A stretch of 64,000 nt of DNA from Syncephalis fuscata. Its lineage: Eukaryota; Zoopagomycota; Zoopagomycetes; Zoopagales; Piptocephalidaceae. Below the pieces are notes generated by a model that was not told the DNA's origin, did no database searches, and saw nothing but the letters and a program-made list of their open reading frames with translations. Of this stretch, positions 46,849 through 64,000 are shown in pieces. The first letter of the stretch is position 1; each line of letters opens with the position of its first letter. A program made the translations under genes and the position numbers. The DNA lies in the NCBI GenBank assembly GCA_025786725.1, contig JAHLTZ010000023.1:248001-312000 (forward strand), written 5' to 3'.

Positions 46849-48770
46849 GCTAAAGGACTGCGAATATACGTGTATATAAAGGCAAAGTTGGATTTAAGCG
46901 ATAGATAAAAATCTGGAATAGAAATGAAAGCGGCGCGAGCTGGTGAAAGATCGGCCTTTTTGATTTGAATGGTATGGAGTTCAATTTCGGTAGCTTTAAT
47001 CAACAGTGTCGGTTCTACTTTGCCGAAATCCAATTGGACACATTGCCCTTGTGTGGCGTTATTTAATCGACACGTGGTTGGCCATTACTATAAATACGTG
47101 CCATTACTTTATAATTGTTTAATGCAGTCTCCGCCTCCTGTCTAAGAATAAAAACAATTATCTTATTATTATGTGTATGTGTTTGGCTTATTTATTATGA
47201 TGGATACGTCATAAGCTGATAGCAAATAATCAATACTACTATTATCGATTGACATTCTCTTATCAATCTATTCACTTGTCTGGTGTCCCTCTCTAAATTA
47301 CGCCTTGATTGGTCGGTAAAATAGAAAAGAGCTATTTTACTTTGAGCTCCATAATACTTATTGCCTGTTATCTATTTTTCTTATTACGCGCAGTGCTTTA
47401 CCGATGACATTGTTTTACAAATATGCAAACATTTATTGTTTATCTATTCTTTTATTACACTCATTGCTTTACTGACGACACTGTTCTATAATTATACTTG
47501 CTTTTATGCGATTGATTTTTATTCTTTGTTTTATTCTATTCCATACTACTATATATCACATTATATTGTTATATATTCCAATTGCATATAGCTTGCTAAA
47601 TGAATGGAATGAATGAGATGAATGAGATGGAATTTATTAATAGTAGTGCTAGAATTCAAAAAACAACTGCAATAGTCGGTTGTATTTACTAGACAATAAA
47701 ATAATATACGATATAAAAAATATACGGTGTGAAATGACGATTAGTTATGTTGAAATTATTAAGCATATATGCATGATCAATGATCGGAATTAGTCAACAT
47801 TTATTAGCAATAAAACTAGAACAAACATCAAAACAGTTTTGGATAAAGAAGACTATGCGATTATAGAATAATATATAAATGATAAATATCCGTTAAGGAA
47901 GCGTATAAAACAATCTCAAAGTTACAGTGTATTTGTAATAAGTAGGCTGAGTGAAGTGTATTGCTGCATATAATAAATAAAATGTATTTAATATGTTATA
48001 GAATGATATAGTAGTATGTAATAGAATGAAATGATATGAGTAAATGGTATATAACAATATAATGTGATATATAGTAGTATGTAATGCTTAATGTCACTCA
48101 CCACCCATCGTCATGTTCAATAGATTAGATGCTATTCAATGCAATCATTTGACCACCAAACTATTCTAAACTATTAATAAATTGTTAATAAAAATAAAAG
48201 CATTATTACAACTCCAGAATATGATAGCATAACGTTAACCAAGCAACCGAAGAAGGAGAGGAGATATAAGAAGCAGCTTAGTCAAATATTTAATAATGAT
48301 TCAACAAAGTAATTGTTATCAATATCATGTAACTTCAACATTCAACTATAGCTCGAACCAGCCATTTATTGCGAGTCTTAGCTGTATAATCCTAAAAATA
48401 AGTTGAATAAAATTGAAAAAAAACATATATTTATTATAATTTGGACGATGATATTATGTATTCATAATACTATCGAAGCTCTAATAAGAGCTACATAGCA
48501 TAAAATGTGTGATGAGAGTAAATGTTTACAATAAATGCAATGAAGCTTAAATTAACATTTTGCCCATTTATGTAATTCAATACATGTAACAATAAATATG
48601 CAGCTATATTATTAATTTTTTATATATAAACTAATTATAACTAACTAGAAGCTAAAACATACTTTTAAAAACACTTCAAACTTAATCAAATGTTAATAAA
48701 ACTTGGTTAAACAGTTACTGGAATAGTTTGGCTTAGTATTATTTTTTTATTTTGCACAATCATCCTAATT
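46849..48770. other. Spacer between elongase paralogues, containing a decayed element
   Basis: A 1.9 kb spacer. The first 250 bp is upstream of elongase 1. The element relic at 47549-48190 makes up the middle. The rest is AT-rich with AATAAA-like words in the 3' region of elongase 2. No protein gene supported. Confidence 0.6.
47549..48190 (-). mobile_element. Truncated, diverged copy of the fold-back element
   Basis: This segment matches the reverse complement of the internal part and inner inverted repeats of the element at 56113-57192: the TATATATCACATTATATTG words, the AATGAATGAGATG repeat, GTCGGTTGTATTTACTAGAC, TATCCGTTAAGGAAGCG, and CACCACCCATCGTCATG. It lacks the outer part of both terminal repeats. 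Small substitutions and indels show that it is older than the 56 kb copy. It has no coding capacity. Confidence 0.85.
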
Positions 48771-49652
48771 CTACTCGGATTTAGACAACTTTGTAGTCTC
48801 CCGTTTACGAGTACCGCGAATATAAGTATCGCGATACATTTGAACAAAGAGACCAAGATAGATAGTTAGCAAACCAGTAGCGGTCAGGCCACCAACGCTG
48901 GCAAAGCCATCACAGCGACGTGTGTATGGCAAGAAGCTAAAGTGGCGCGATACGTAGTAGTTATACATACAAGTATAGACGACCAACAAATCAACAACAA
49001 ATTGTGAGATTTGCATTGTTGTAATGTATTTCTTCCACCAAACGCGAATGCCACGCGATGCCAAGTAGAAGTAGTAGTACATGACAACGTGCACGCCAAG
49101 ATTAATACTGATTGGGAACCATGAAACGGTAACGCCATAGATGAGCTGGACATAGCAGAGTAGCATGGTCTGGCTATGATGGAAGTAGTGGAGGAATTCA
49201 AGCGGTTTCTTCTTAAATGCCAATAGCAACGTGTCCAATAGTTCGTAGTATTTGAACAAGTAGTTGATATAGTAAAGAAGCTCCATACGCGAGGTCCACG
49301 ATGCACGTTCGCACACTGCCCAGCCGAATCCTTTAGCCAATACCACTGGAATTATTTGCTCAAGAATCAAAGCCAGTAGCAAGCCACTGCCCAAGCTTAG
49401 CGCTAAATTATGTAAGCGTGATAGAAGAGGGAAGGAAATAGGGGCACGATTGCGCATCATAGCTTGAATGCCGAAAATGACGCCCAAGTAGCCGATGCCA
49501 ACGGCAATAACTTCGGTCCATGTTGAAAGCGGCGTCGTTCCAACCTTAAAGCGAAAGTCGTCGGGATGATTGCCAACAACCAGCGCATACACTGGTGCCA
49601 GTGTATCGAATAGGCTAAAGCCTAAAATTGGCTGAATAGTCTCAGTGGCCAT
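48771..49652 (-). CDS. ELO-family very-long-chain fatty acid elongase 2
   Basis: An intact, intronless gene of 293 residues. Motifs: [39 protein letters not shown] (about 122-141), KKKPLEFLHYFHH with the catalytic histidine box at 155-159, GVHVVMYYYFYLAS, WWKKYITTMQISQF and a basic C-terminus (YIRGTRKRETTKLSKSE) consistent with ER retention. About seven transmembrane helices. Substrate chain length cannot be assigned. It is the closest relative of 45822-46848 in the window; same strand, 1.9 kb apart, so a tandem duplication is likely. One of the pair has gained or lost introns. Confidence 0.95.
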   Translation of the reverse strand: MATETIQPILGFSLFDTLAPVYALVVGNHPDDFRFKVGTTPLSTWTEVIAVGIGYLGVIFGIQAMMRNRAPISFPLLSRLHNLALSLGSGLLLALILEQIIPVVLAKGFGWAVCERASWTSRMELLYYINYLFKYYELLDTLLLAFKKKPLEFLHYFHHSQTMLLCYVQLIYGVTVSWFPISINLGVHVVMYYYFYLASRGIRVWWKKYITTMQISQFVVDLLVVYTCMYNYYVSRHFSFLPYTRRCDGFASVGGLTATGLLTIYLGLFVQMYRDTYIRGTRKRETTKLSKSE

Positions 49653-52600
49653 TGTTGAAAGAAGACTACAATAATCGTATGTAATTAAATTTATAGAAAA
49701 TAAAACAATAACACGATGATAATGATGATGATGATGATGATGATATCAGCTAACAACAATAACAACAACAGCAGATAGTACTACTAACTCAAGTTGTCAA
49801 CGAAGAAAAGTGCATCAATACAAAGCACCGATGTTCCTAACTACCATTGCTTATTAAATAGCATGACATCCCATCAGTGTCGTGTTCGTCCGACACGTTT
49901 TTTTCCTTTTCCTTCCGACATTGGGGAATTTGTGCCAATGTTTGATAATAATGTGAGACACTGATTTATCAGAACTACCGTTGGTTGGGGGAAGCAGAAG
50001 TCAAGGAAGGGAGGATTCACCTTATCTATGAAGCACACACACACAATGAGAGAGAGAGAAAGGTAAAGATAGTATCCATTACACACACACAATATCCCCT
50101 TTAGTGCCCATTAGAAAGCCGTATGTGCGTGTGAACGCGCGGTTGGGGCAACTCTTTACGGTCTCAATTCATTCGGCGAAAAAGAATTCCCTTTTGAATG
50201 CGGGCTGAGACGCCGTACTATGGGCGCGTATACATATAGCAGTCTATCGAACGGAAAGAATCTCTCCGGTGTTGGGGATATAGAAAACAAAAAGGTCTGT
50301 TTGAAAATAACAACTGGCTTAAGAAGGCTATAGCCGCCTCTATTCGGGCCGATATTAAGGCACGCGCATTTTTCTTATTTATTGTACTATAAACAAGTGC
50401 TGTAGTTTATTTTGCTAGCGATTGTACTATCATCACGCCTTTATCATTTAATTTTGCTAATTATAAAATATGTATTGTAAATTTTAATGCAAAAACAGCT
50501 GCAATATAATACAAAGAAATGGCTACATATTCAATCAATTGATCCATTAGAAATGTCCATTAAGTACTTCTCCTACGTTTGATGCTTAGCAAATGGGTCG
50601 ATCTACACGATGACCTCCTTATACCGATAGCTAAAAAAGGCCTTGACTATACATTGTGCTAGGTACTGCAATTGGGATTGATATTGCAGCTTGCGAGCTG
50701 CTGCCACTGTTAACGGGAATGCGAAGGTGCATATAAACTGCAGAGTATGGGAATAAATCAAAAGACACTTTCACTAGTTGCATCCACCATCGACTGGTTT
50801 AGTATTGAACACTATGTACAATATATTGTTTATTTTACCTTTCCAAGGCGAGAGAGAAAGAGTAAAAAGTATAAAAAAATAGACTGCTTTTGAAGTAGCT
50901 GCAATTCAAAGCGAAGCACCAAGTAAACTGCAATGCATTCTCGCAGATAGCACTTATTTTATTTGGGCTTAATAAATAGATGTTCTATATACTAAATAAT
51001 TCAAGTGTATCTGTACTCAACTATAAATAAGCAATCGATAATAAAACACCAGCGATATGTTTCAACGCGGCGATCTATGTCTGCCCACACTGCGCTCGAT
51101 TAATGAGCCATAGCAAACTAATAATAGATTCTATTGCATTTGAACCATGCAACGCACTTATCACGCGTGTTACACCCACCCATTTAGTTCACCACTGTAA
51201 AGTTACACCACGACAGAGCGTGTCAAAAATGAATCATTCTCGATACATTTTTCTTTTCACCGATTGGTCGAAACTTTCACGCTGCTCGTTGAATTTGCAG
51301 CGAGTCAGCTGGCCGGCGAGATGACCGCCCACCATATGTTGTGTTACCATTTATATGGGTGACGCGGCCCACAAACAAAGGTCAATAGAAGCTGTCGCAA
51401 TAATAACAGTAACAACAACAACAACAGCAGCAGCAGCAGCCGGTATAACATAATCTGCCATGCTATATTGATAACATCGCCAAGCGTACAAAACGGCAGT
51501 TAAATATTTTTACATTTTGAAAAACGTGTTGGCAAAGCCGTTCCACGGAAGATCCTCGCGCTAATCGTGCTGCATCGTTGCCATGTATGGGATTGGCCGG
51601 GCTGGAGCGGCATTGCACGCCATGAAAAAAAGGCGCAAGCCAAACAGGTCGTCGCCTTTGTTGCGGCTAGTCGAAGGAGAATGTTAGAGCCGAGCAAAGC
51701 GAGGGTCGTACATGGCGTATTATCGCAGCCACTAGTCACGCTTCGACGAACGTTTTGACCAATTTTTCCAATGATCAGCACTCAATATGGACTACCCAAA
51801 ATGGATATTACCTGTTTGAACTATGTTGTGCTCAAAAGAAAGAAAGAGAGAAAGAGAGAGAAAGGAAGCGGCAGTAGCCGTAGTACCAAAGCAATAACAG
51901 GATCAATAGTAATAGGGATAGTAATAGCGGCAATAGTGATGCTATTCAAAGTATTATATTCGTTTAAAAGATTATGGATACTGTAATTTATTTATTAAAT
52001 AAAATAAAACAGATTTTATCCCATAACATATTGTGTCATTCAGTATTTTTATAAAATTTATTTTGTAAAAAAGCAGTATAATTTAATAATTAAATAACTG
52101 CATTTAATAACATTCATGTAAATAAACTAAGCATTCATTTTATTGAACATGACATTAAGTGATACGTAGTGGCACTCGTCAACTCATTATCATTATTATT
52201 TTGTATGGATATATATGCTATTTATCCGTATTATTACCATTTTACACTTGTATTACTAAATGCTATTCTATTGTATACTGACTACATTTATTCATTATGA
52301 GCTCAATGTGCTTCATTCACAAAGTCATACATACTATCGTTTTACCATTGTTACTCATGCCTTATCATTGTATATTTATTCTATATAGTAGAATGAATTT
52401 TAAAGAGCAAATTAGGATGATCTTTTATGCACGTAGCACGTATTACGTTCTATTCATATCTAGGTGAATACACGTATTCGCCGGACCATGGCGCAATTTC
52501 TATAGTGTTTCTGTGCCTTTCGTATTTTTCGAATAAAATACTGAAAAAGGAAAGCATTTTGTGATATTCGGAGGATTTACTGTCCGATGCATTAAAAATA

Positions 52601-54003
52601 GACCCAAAACGAGTGAACACATGTCGATGCACGCAGTCATGACCCAGATCATCGGAGAATACTCCACGTCAAACGCCAGTATATTATTTGTGCTAACAAT
52701 ACCGCAACAACCATATACGTCTAGGCAAGCCACAGAGGCAGATCTGCAGCAGTAGGCGCGTTCATCAAATACACCTTGGCTATAGACAGTGAAGCTGCAA
52801 TAGCGTGCGAATATAGAAAATAAACTGTTTATTCGTCTAACAATTTGCGAGTGGTGTTTTGCTTTGATAATGCCACCATGCGTAAGCACATGAGCTATCA
52901 TGGCAAGAGAAAATTTGCATCATGCGTGTAGACATGTATGTGTGCATCCGCATGTCTATTTTTCTTCTTTGCTTACCTTTCGGCAGTTCATCGCATGCAT
53001 TGCTGGGCTGTCGGTGTTTTTGGTTAAGAGTGGCCTTTGACAGTAACGCAATCAACGTAGGTACTTTTTTTATTGCAACACGCGGTTCATAGCCACCACT
53101 ACTGCCACTAGTTTAACTCATGATGACCTGTGTTATTAGTTTCCTCTACCCTGAGCATTGCAACCACGCGCTGTACCGCATCTTCCGAGTGGAGACGACG
53201 AGGTTTAATCGCTGGTTCACAAGGGCAATTGTTCATTATCCCCGTTATTGTGACTTGCTAGCACAACACAGATCACCTTTACTCATCAAAGATGCTAGTT
53301 TAATTACAAGTCACTGTGTAAATGGTGGCACATAGCCAGTCAGCCAGTCAGCCAGCTAATCAGCTAGTTGCACACGAACGCACGGCCATTGCTAGAATGC
53401 TTGCATCCAAAAAGAAACACCGCTATTGTTACTGCTTTTGTTGGTGCTATGGCTGTAGCTCGTGTTGTGTTGTCGCTTTTGGAATAACTTTCGCTGTAGG
53501 TGGACCGCGCAGCTATTTCTGCATGGCGTTGGTGGTACCGCTCTACCAATGTGGTATTTCTTTTGCTTGGTGGCTGCAATTCATGGTCACACCACCTGCA
53601 GCCTTATTGGGAATCCTTCCGAGTCGGCGCTAAGCAGCAAATTGATTAAAAACCCGGCGTATTTGTTTTACGGCGCTGGTATGTTCATTTCATCTGTTGC
53701 CATCGTCTAATTGCCTGCTTCTTCTTCATTTTGGCAACTTTGATAATATTCTTACTTCTTCTCTCGTTCCAAAAGCATTGGCCGAGCTATATCTTTTGTT
53801 TTTGTTTCTTCATTCTACCGCTTTCTCTTCCAACTCTGCGCAGCAGTAAGAGTAGTATTTCTCCAATTGTATCTGGACATTGGCGCGTACGCGTTACTCG
53901 CCATTTATTTTGTTTTTATTTCGTTGGCTTGCTGCCACAGTTGCCGCCGCCTTTCTTAAGTCTCTGTAGCAATAATAACAGCACAATATTAATATCAAAC
54001 ACC
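49653..54003. other. Long intergenic region
   Basis: A 4.35 kb stretch without a supported gene. It holds a (GAT)n run near 49721-49745, a (CA)n/(GA)n patch near 50035-50090, a (CAG)n/(CAA)n patch near 51412-51440, a GAAAGAGA tract near 51838-51866, and AT-rich DNA at 51980-52400. Segments at 50.1-51.8 kb and 52.4-53.7 kb are less AT-rich and carry short ORFs on both strands, none convincing. From 53.7 to 54.0 kb the plus strand is pyrimidine-rich (TTCTTACTTCTTCTC, CCGCTTTCTCTTCC), probably the promoter and leader of the methyltransferase gene. Confidence 0.45.
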
Positions 54004-55452
54004 ATGGGCAATCGTGTACCAACGGCTCGTCGTCCTTCTTTTCACGACGTCTCCTTCAAAAGCCGGCTTTCAACAAACAACACCTATGTTCGATCGCCGT
54101 CCCGAAGCAGCGACTCGAGTGGCCGGGGCTCGTTTGGCGGGTCACGTTCACCAACAATGGAACGCCGCAGTCCTGATTGGGTCAATGGCCGTCCACCAAT
54201 CGATTCACCTGTAGGCGCCATGCCCGAGGATGAGATGGATCGGTAAGTAGTGTTCGTACTCGTGTGTGTGTATGTCTATATTCGTTGATAGTTGGCATGG
54301 TAATTACCGAGAAAGACTCATTTGTCTGTTCTCGAGGGGTGGGGAAATGCGATGCAATGCATTGTGGAAGCTCCATTTGTACGTGAGTACATATGTACAT
54401 ATTTACGCGCCTTTTACTTTGTACATTTGGACCAAATACTAATGGATGGGATTTTCTTTGCATGTGCTTATTATAGTCTGCAGCAACAGCACTATCTTTT
54501 TCTGCTTCAATTCGGATCCAATCATTTTGCACCAGTGGACAATCCCTCCACCACACTCGATATTGGCTGTGGCACCGGCATTTGGATGATGGTAAGGCTT
54601 GGCAAGGCATGTGATGCCTAGTTTAAATAAATTAGATAACTAATTTCACTATCTATTATAGGAAATGGCTACAGAATTTCCAGATTGTGAATTCACCGGT
54701 ATCGACCAAGTAGCGGCACAACCTGACGATGTACTACCTCGTAACTGCCGCTTTGTACCTGCCGAGCAATTAGCTGGTAAGTTGTGCTAAATTAAGCACA
54801 TTCCCTTTAATTAATTACTAATTAAACGCTCCTTATAGGCTATCTTCCATTCGGCGATGCTTGCTTTGACTATGTGCATCAGCGCATGCTGGTGGGAAGT
54901 GTACCCACTGACAAATGGGGCACCGTTTGCGATGACATCTATCGTGTTACCCGCCCTGGTGGCTGGTTTGAAATCCTTGATACCGATGGTCTCATCCATG
55001 GCCGTAGTGCCTATAACACAGATAGCATCGATATGGACGGCCTCGGTTTGTGTGTTGACTCATGTGACGAGGAAGCCGATGCTGGTGAATACGCAGCAAC
55101 GCTTGGCCCGGCTGCCGAGCGCGTAAACAGCTGGATACTCGCTGCTATGGAGCGACGTGATGTGCAACCCGAAGAAGTATTTGCGTTGGAGCCTTTATTG
55201 CACGAAAGCGGCTTCTCTGATATTGAATCCCGTCGTGTAATGGTCCCCATGGGTGCTTGGGGAAAGCAGCCCGGTCAAATGTGCTTCGAATCACTACGTG
55301 GTCTCGTGCACAGCCTAAAGCAATTTCTTATCAATGAAGGTATCACCGATGAGCTTGGCTTTAACGAGACCTTGCGTGATTGGCAACTCGAGGCTGATCG
55401 TGGTCGCTATCACATTGAGATTGTTATCCACTGGGGACAACGCTCATCTTAA
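54004..55452 (+). CDS. SAM-dependent methyltransferase, LaeA/UMTA-like
   Basis: Four exons (54004-54242, 54477-54591, 54662-54776, 54839-55452) sum to 361 codons with all phases matching (360 residues). After an 80-residue Ser/Arg-rich disordered N-terminus come the class I methyltransferase motifs: TTLDIGCGTGIWMMEMA (motif I, SAM binding), CEFTGIDQV (acidic residue of motif II), ACFDYVHQRMLVGSV, and VTRPGGWFEILDTDG (motif III). The C-terminal half is the variable region typical of the large family of LaeA-like fungal proteins, many in zygomycetes. LaeA itself regulates secondary metabolism and development, but for this protein substrate and function are unknown. A CT-rich region lies upstream. 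Confidence 0.9.
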
Positions 55453-57366
55453 ATATGTATACACTTATTCACTCACTTTCCTATTAATAACCTGTATACT
55501 TTTCCATTGGGCTGAGCCCTTTCAATTATAACCATACGGCCTTATATTGAATCTATTGCCTATACTCACTCACTCGCTCTATTTTTATTCCTTTCTTTCG
55601 CTCTGTAATTCCCACTTTCCCGTCTACGTTCTACAATGTGCACACCCTTGCATGAGGTCCCAATGTTGCCTCATAGTGGTTTGCCTTTGTACATCTGCGT
55701 TAAAGACCGTTCATGACACTGTCTTTTCTTGTCTATAGATTCTGCAATTGTTTTTTTGAATTATACTTACACTCATATATTTGCTTTTTCTGCCTTTTAT
55801 CTATTAGGCCTTGTGTTTAATATGCACATTTTTGCTAATAATCATTATCTTATAATCCCTGTTTAAATCAAAAAATTTATGATATCCACCACTCGTGACA
55901 GCTTGCTGTTTTTTGCTTTATCATTCTGCCTGTTTATAATTAAATAAATTGTTAAAAATGTTAAAACCTATCACTACGCATTCACATTAACATCAATGTA
56001 TTAGTTAATACTATTTCAAAATTATGCACATTTTAATTAAATAAATAGCCATAGCTTTGATTAAATTTCACTTTGGAAACTTAAAATCCACTTCAATTTT
56101 CTGAGCAGAATAGTAACAATATGCCGTCATATATCTTATTTATTTTAATAATTAAATAAACAACGAATAAGCATATTACAGTTAGTTACATTCAATACAG
56201 CTACATTGACACTGTTCATTTTAACAATAATATCAGTGATTTATTACTATTATTTTTATACACTAATATTAACAATTATTAATAGTTTAGAATAGTTTGG
56301 TGGTCAAATGATTGCATTGAATAACATCTAATCTATTGAACATGACGATGGGTGGTGAGTGACATTAATCATTACATACTACTATATATCACATTATATT
56401 GTTATATATTCCAATTACTCATATCATTTCCATTCTATTACATACTACTATATATCATTCTATAACATATTAAATACATTTTATTTATTATATGCAGCAA
56501 TACACTTCACTCGGCCTACTTATTACAAATACACTGTAACTTTGACATTGTTTTATACGCTTCCTTAACGGATATTTATCATTTATATATTATTCTATAA
56601 TCGCATAGTCTTTCTTTATCCAAAACTGTTTTGATGTTTGTTCTAGTTTTATTGCTAATAAATGTTGACTAATTCCAATCATTGATCATGCATATATGCT
56701 TAATAATTTCAACATAACTAATCGTCATTTCACACCGTATATTATTTTATACCGTATATTATTTTATTGTCTAGTAAATACAACCGACTATTGCAGTTGT
56801 TTTTTGAATTCTAGCACTACTATTAATAAATTCCATCTCATTCATCTCATTCATCTCATTCATTTCATTCATTTAGCAAGCTATATGTAATTGGAATATA
56901 TAACAATATAATGTGATATATAGTAGTATGTAATGATTAATGTCATTCACCACCCATCGTCATGTTCAATAGATTAGATGTTATTCAATGCAATCATTTG
57001 ACCACCAAACTATTCTAAACTATTAATAATTGTTAATATTAGTGTATAAAAATAATAGTAATAAATCGCTGATATTATTGTTAAAATGAACAGTGTCAAT
57101 GTAGCTGTATTGAATGTAACTAACTGTAATATGCTTATTCGTTGTTTATTTAATTATTAAAATAAATAAGATATATGACGGCATATTGTTACGATTCTAT
57201 TTAGTAAAATAGTTCTATAAATTAATAATACCCACAATTTACATTAAATTATATATTTAGCAGACACGTCATATCACAGCTAATAGATTTAATTAATTTG
57301 ATCTTTGATAAATGATATTTCATCCATCACTTCATCAGCAACATATACAAACAAATATGCGAAGGT
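55453..57366. other. Convergent spacer containing the fold-back element
   Basis: A spacer between the methyltransferase and SNF2 genes, which converge. The first 600 bp is CT/AT-rich 3' flank. The element at 56113-57192 fills most of the rest, leaving about 175 bp before the SNF2 stop. Confidence 0.7.
56113..57192. mobile_element. Non-autonomous fold-back (TIR) DNA element, 1.08 kb
   Basis: The left end 56113-56417 and right end 56888-57192 are inverted repeats of about 305 bp differing at only about two positions. Outer tips read GTAACAATATGCCGTC; the match may extend outward with one mismatch to AGAATAGTAAC / AGAATCGTAAC. The 470-bp middle contains AATGAATGAGATG-type repeats and no transposase. 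This is the structure of a MITE or fold-back element moved in trans. I see no clear target-site duplication. The near identity of the arms implies recent activity or continuing conversion between arms. Confidence 0.9.
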
Positions 57367-63110
<5,744 letters not shown>

Positions 63111-64000
63111 GATGGCCTGTACACCAAACGGCCACTGTGTCCCTGATTCGTTTAAACGTGTCAATCAAGAACAAAAGTGCAGACTAACAATAGGAGTATC
63201 GCTTTGTATTTATAGATTCGACTAGTCGTATTGGTCAGTGTCGTGTGGGTGGTAGAATGGTGGTGGGTGGTTGTGTCAAACACGCACTACTCGTTTGTCC
63301 TCACACTCGCACACTCGTACAAATATAGTTTAATGGGTGAGTGTGTGTTGTTGTGTAGTGTGTGTGTATCGTGTGTTTTTATCGGATGTAGCGTGGTGTT
63401 GTTATGAGAGAAGGAGAAGACAGAAAGTGAGAGAACGAGTAAGAATGTGACGATATGATGAGTGGGAATAGAGATAAGTAGAGAGGAGGCTAGTAAATGA
63501 GTGTATGAAAGAGGGATTTGGTGTGAAAAGGAGATGGAAATTTGACAGTTTATAATTTGATAGTTTGATTACAATACACACTATTGGATAATATTGATAA
63601 TTATTAACATCTATATTAATATTGGTATTAGCGTTAATGTTGTTGTTAGTATTATGCTGTTGGTATTAGTATGCAATATATATATATTAACTAATAAATA
63701 TCAATGCTATTAGAGTTAATAATTTAATTTTTATTAATTGATTAATTAATTAGTTAAATAAATAGGCTATTTATTATCAAATACTGTTTATAAATACTAT
63801 ATCATATTAATTATACTTTATTACTATTAAGATAAGTAACAGTATAGAGCAGTACAGGATAAAGTTGTTGTCTATTATACTAATAAATATTGATTGAAGC
63901 AGTCATAAAATAATAGTGTCGGATTTAGCCGAATTTTTATTTTTTTATTTTTTATTTTAATCACCGTAATTTGTGTGTGTGTGTGTGTGTGTGTGCGGAG
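63111..64000. promoter_or_regulatory. Upstream region of the SNF2 gene
   Basis: The first 450 bp is G/T/A-rich on the plus strand, that is C/A/T-rich in the sense of the SNF2 gene (CACACACAACACAC, CTCTCTTTCATACACTC), as expected for a promoter or leader. The remainder is AT-rich with a TATATATA run near 63675. No gene seen up to the window end. Confidence 0.5.
63973..63996. repeat. (GT)n microsatellite
   Basis: Twelve GT units at the very end of the window. A similar (GT)n run of about ten units lies at 57502-57521, inside the last intron of the SNF2 gene. Confidence 0.95.

Noticed and set aside
46782..47033. Upstream minus-strand ORF overlapping the elongase 1 start
   Set aside because: It reads in a different frame through the elongase start. 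The peptide has no similarity to ELO N-termini, while the ATG at 46848 gives a normal one.
49721..49745. Trinucleotide runs as possible CRISPR-like or regulatory arrays
   Set aside because: These are plain microsatellites without spacer structure. The same applies at 4137, 16922, 18313, 45694 and 51412.
51500..51781. 93-residue minus-strand ORF in a GC-richer patch
   Set aside because: The opposite strand is also open over most of its length, and the peptide has no domain features.
52500..52901. 133-residue minus-strand Cys-rich ORF
   Set aside because: It has a competing plus-strand ORF, no recognisable motif and no splice or promoter support. Chance cannot be excluded.
53322..53710. Plus-strand Cys/Tyr-rich ORFs upstream of the methyltransferase
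   Set aside because: Low-complexity translations without splice sites leading to the methyltransferase start. The region is better read as promoter and leader DNA.
56359..56890. Short plus-strand ORFs inside the fold-back element
   Set aside because: They are AT-rich translations full of Tyr, Ile and His without transposase motifs, and they do not survive in the 47.5 kb relative.

Overview
The window looks like nuclear DNA of a filamentous, early-diverging fungus (former zygomycete grade, Mucoromycota or Zoopagomycota). This is an inference. Supporting it are two genes of the fungal WOPR family, a LaeA/UMTA-type methyltransferase, yeast-type ELO elongases and SFH/PDR16-type SEC14 proteins. 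Many short spliceosomal introns (about 50-75 nt, mostly GTAAGT...TAG) and a Crinkler-like N-terminal domain of the kind known from Mucoromycota and chytrids also fit. Intergenic DNA is very AT-rich, and pyrimidine-rich tracts often precede start codons. I saw no tRNA, rRNA or CRISPR array.

Layout. 0-11.2 kb: the end of one gene, then two WOPR transcription-regulator paralogues on the minus strand separated by a 5.3 kb spacer. 11.2-15.9 kb: gene-poor, with coding-like fragments of unclear status. 15.9-17.4 kb: chorismate synthase, divergent from an MFS transporter (17.9-20.4 kb). 20.7-23.7 kb: a small membrane protein and a Crinkler-like protein. 24.8-26.4 kb: a hotdog-like protein and an unknown protein, divergent from an AUH-type mitochondrial enoyl-CoA hydratase (26.5-28.0 kb). 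28.2-29.9 kb: a seven-helix membrane protein. 33.1-34.4 kb: an unknown protein. 36-43 kb: two SEC14-like paralogues flanking an F-box-like gene. 43.6-45.5 kb: a LAT-type amino acid permease. 45.8-49.7 kb: two fatty-acid elongase paralogues. 54.0-55.5 kb: a methyltransferase. 57.4-63.1 kb: an 18-exon SNF2/STH1 chromatin-remodelling ATPase.

Mobile and repeated DNA: a 1.08 kb fold-back element with about 305-bp, nearly perfect terminal inverted repeats (56.1-57.2 kb), a decayed inverted relative at 47.5-48.2 kb, and two almost identical 555-bp repeats 9.6 kb apart.

Reading frames: eight of the genes can be read only if one or more single bases are missing from the sequence. There are 11-12 such places, all in the same direction and several at short homopolymers. 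This points to residual deletion errors in the assembly rather than to pseudogenes. Apart from the paralogue pairs, the genes are an ordinary mix of housekeeping, lipid, transport and regulatory functions, and I see no operon-like pathway cluster.
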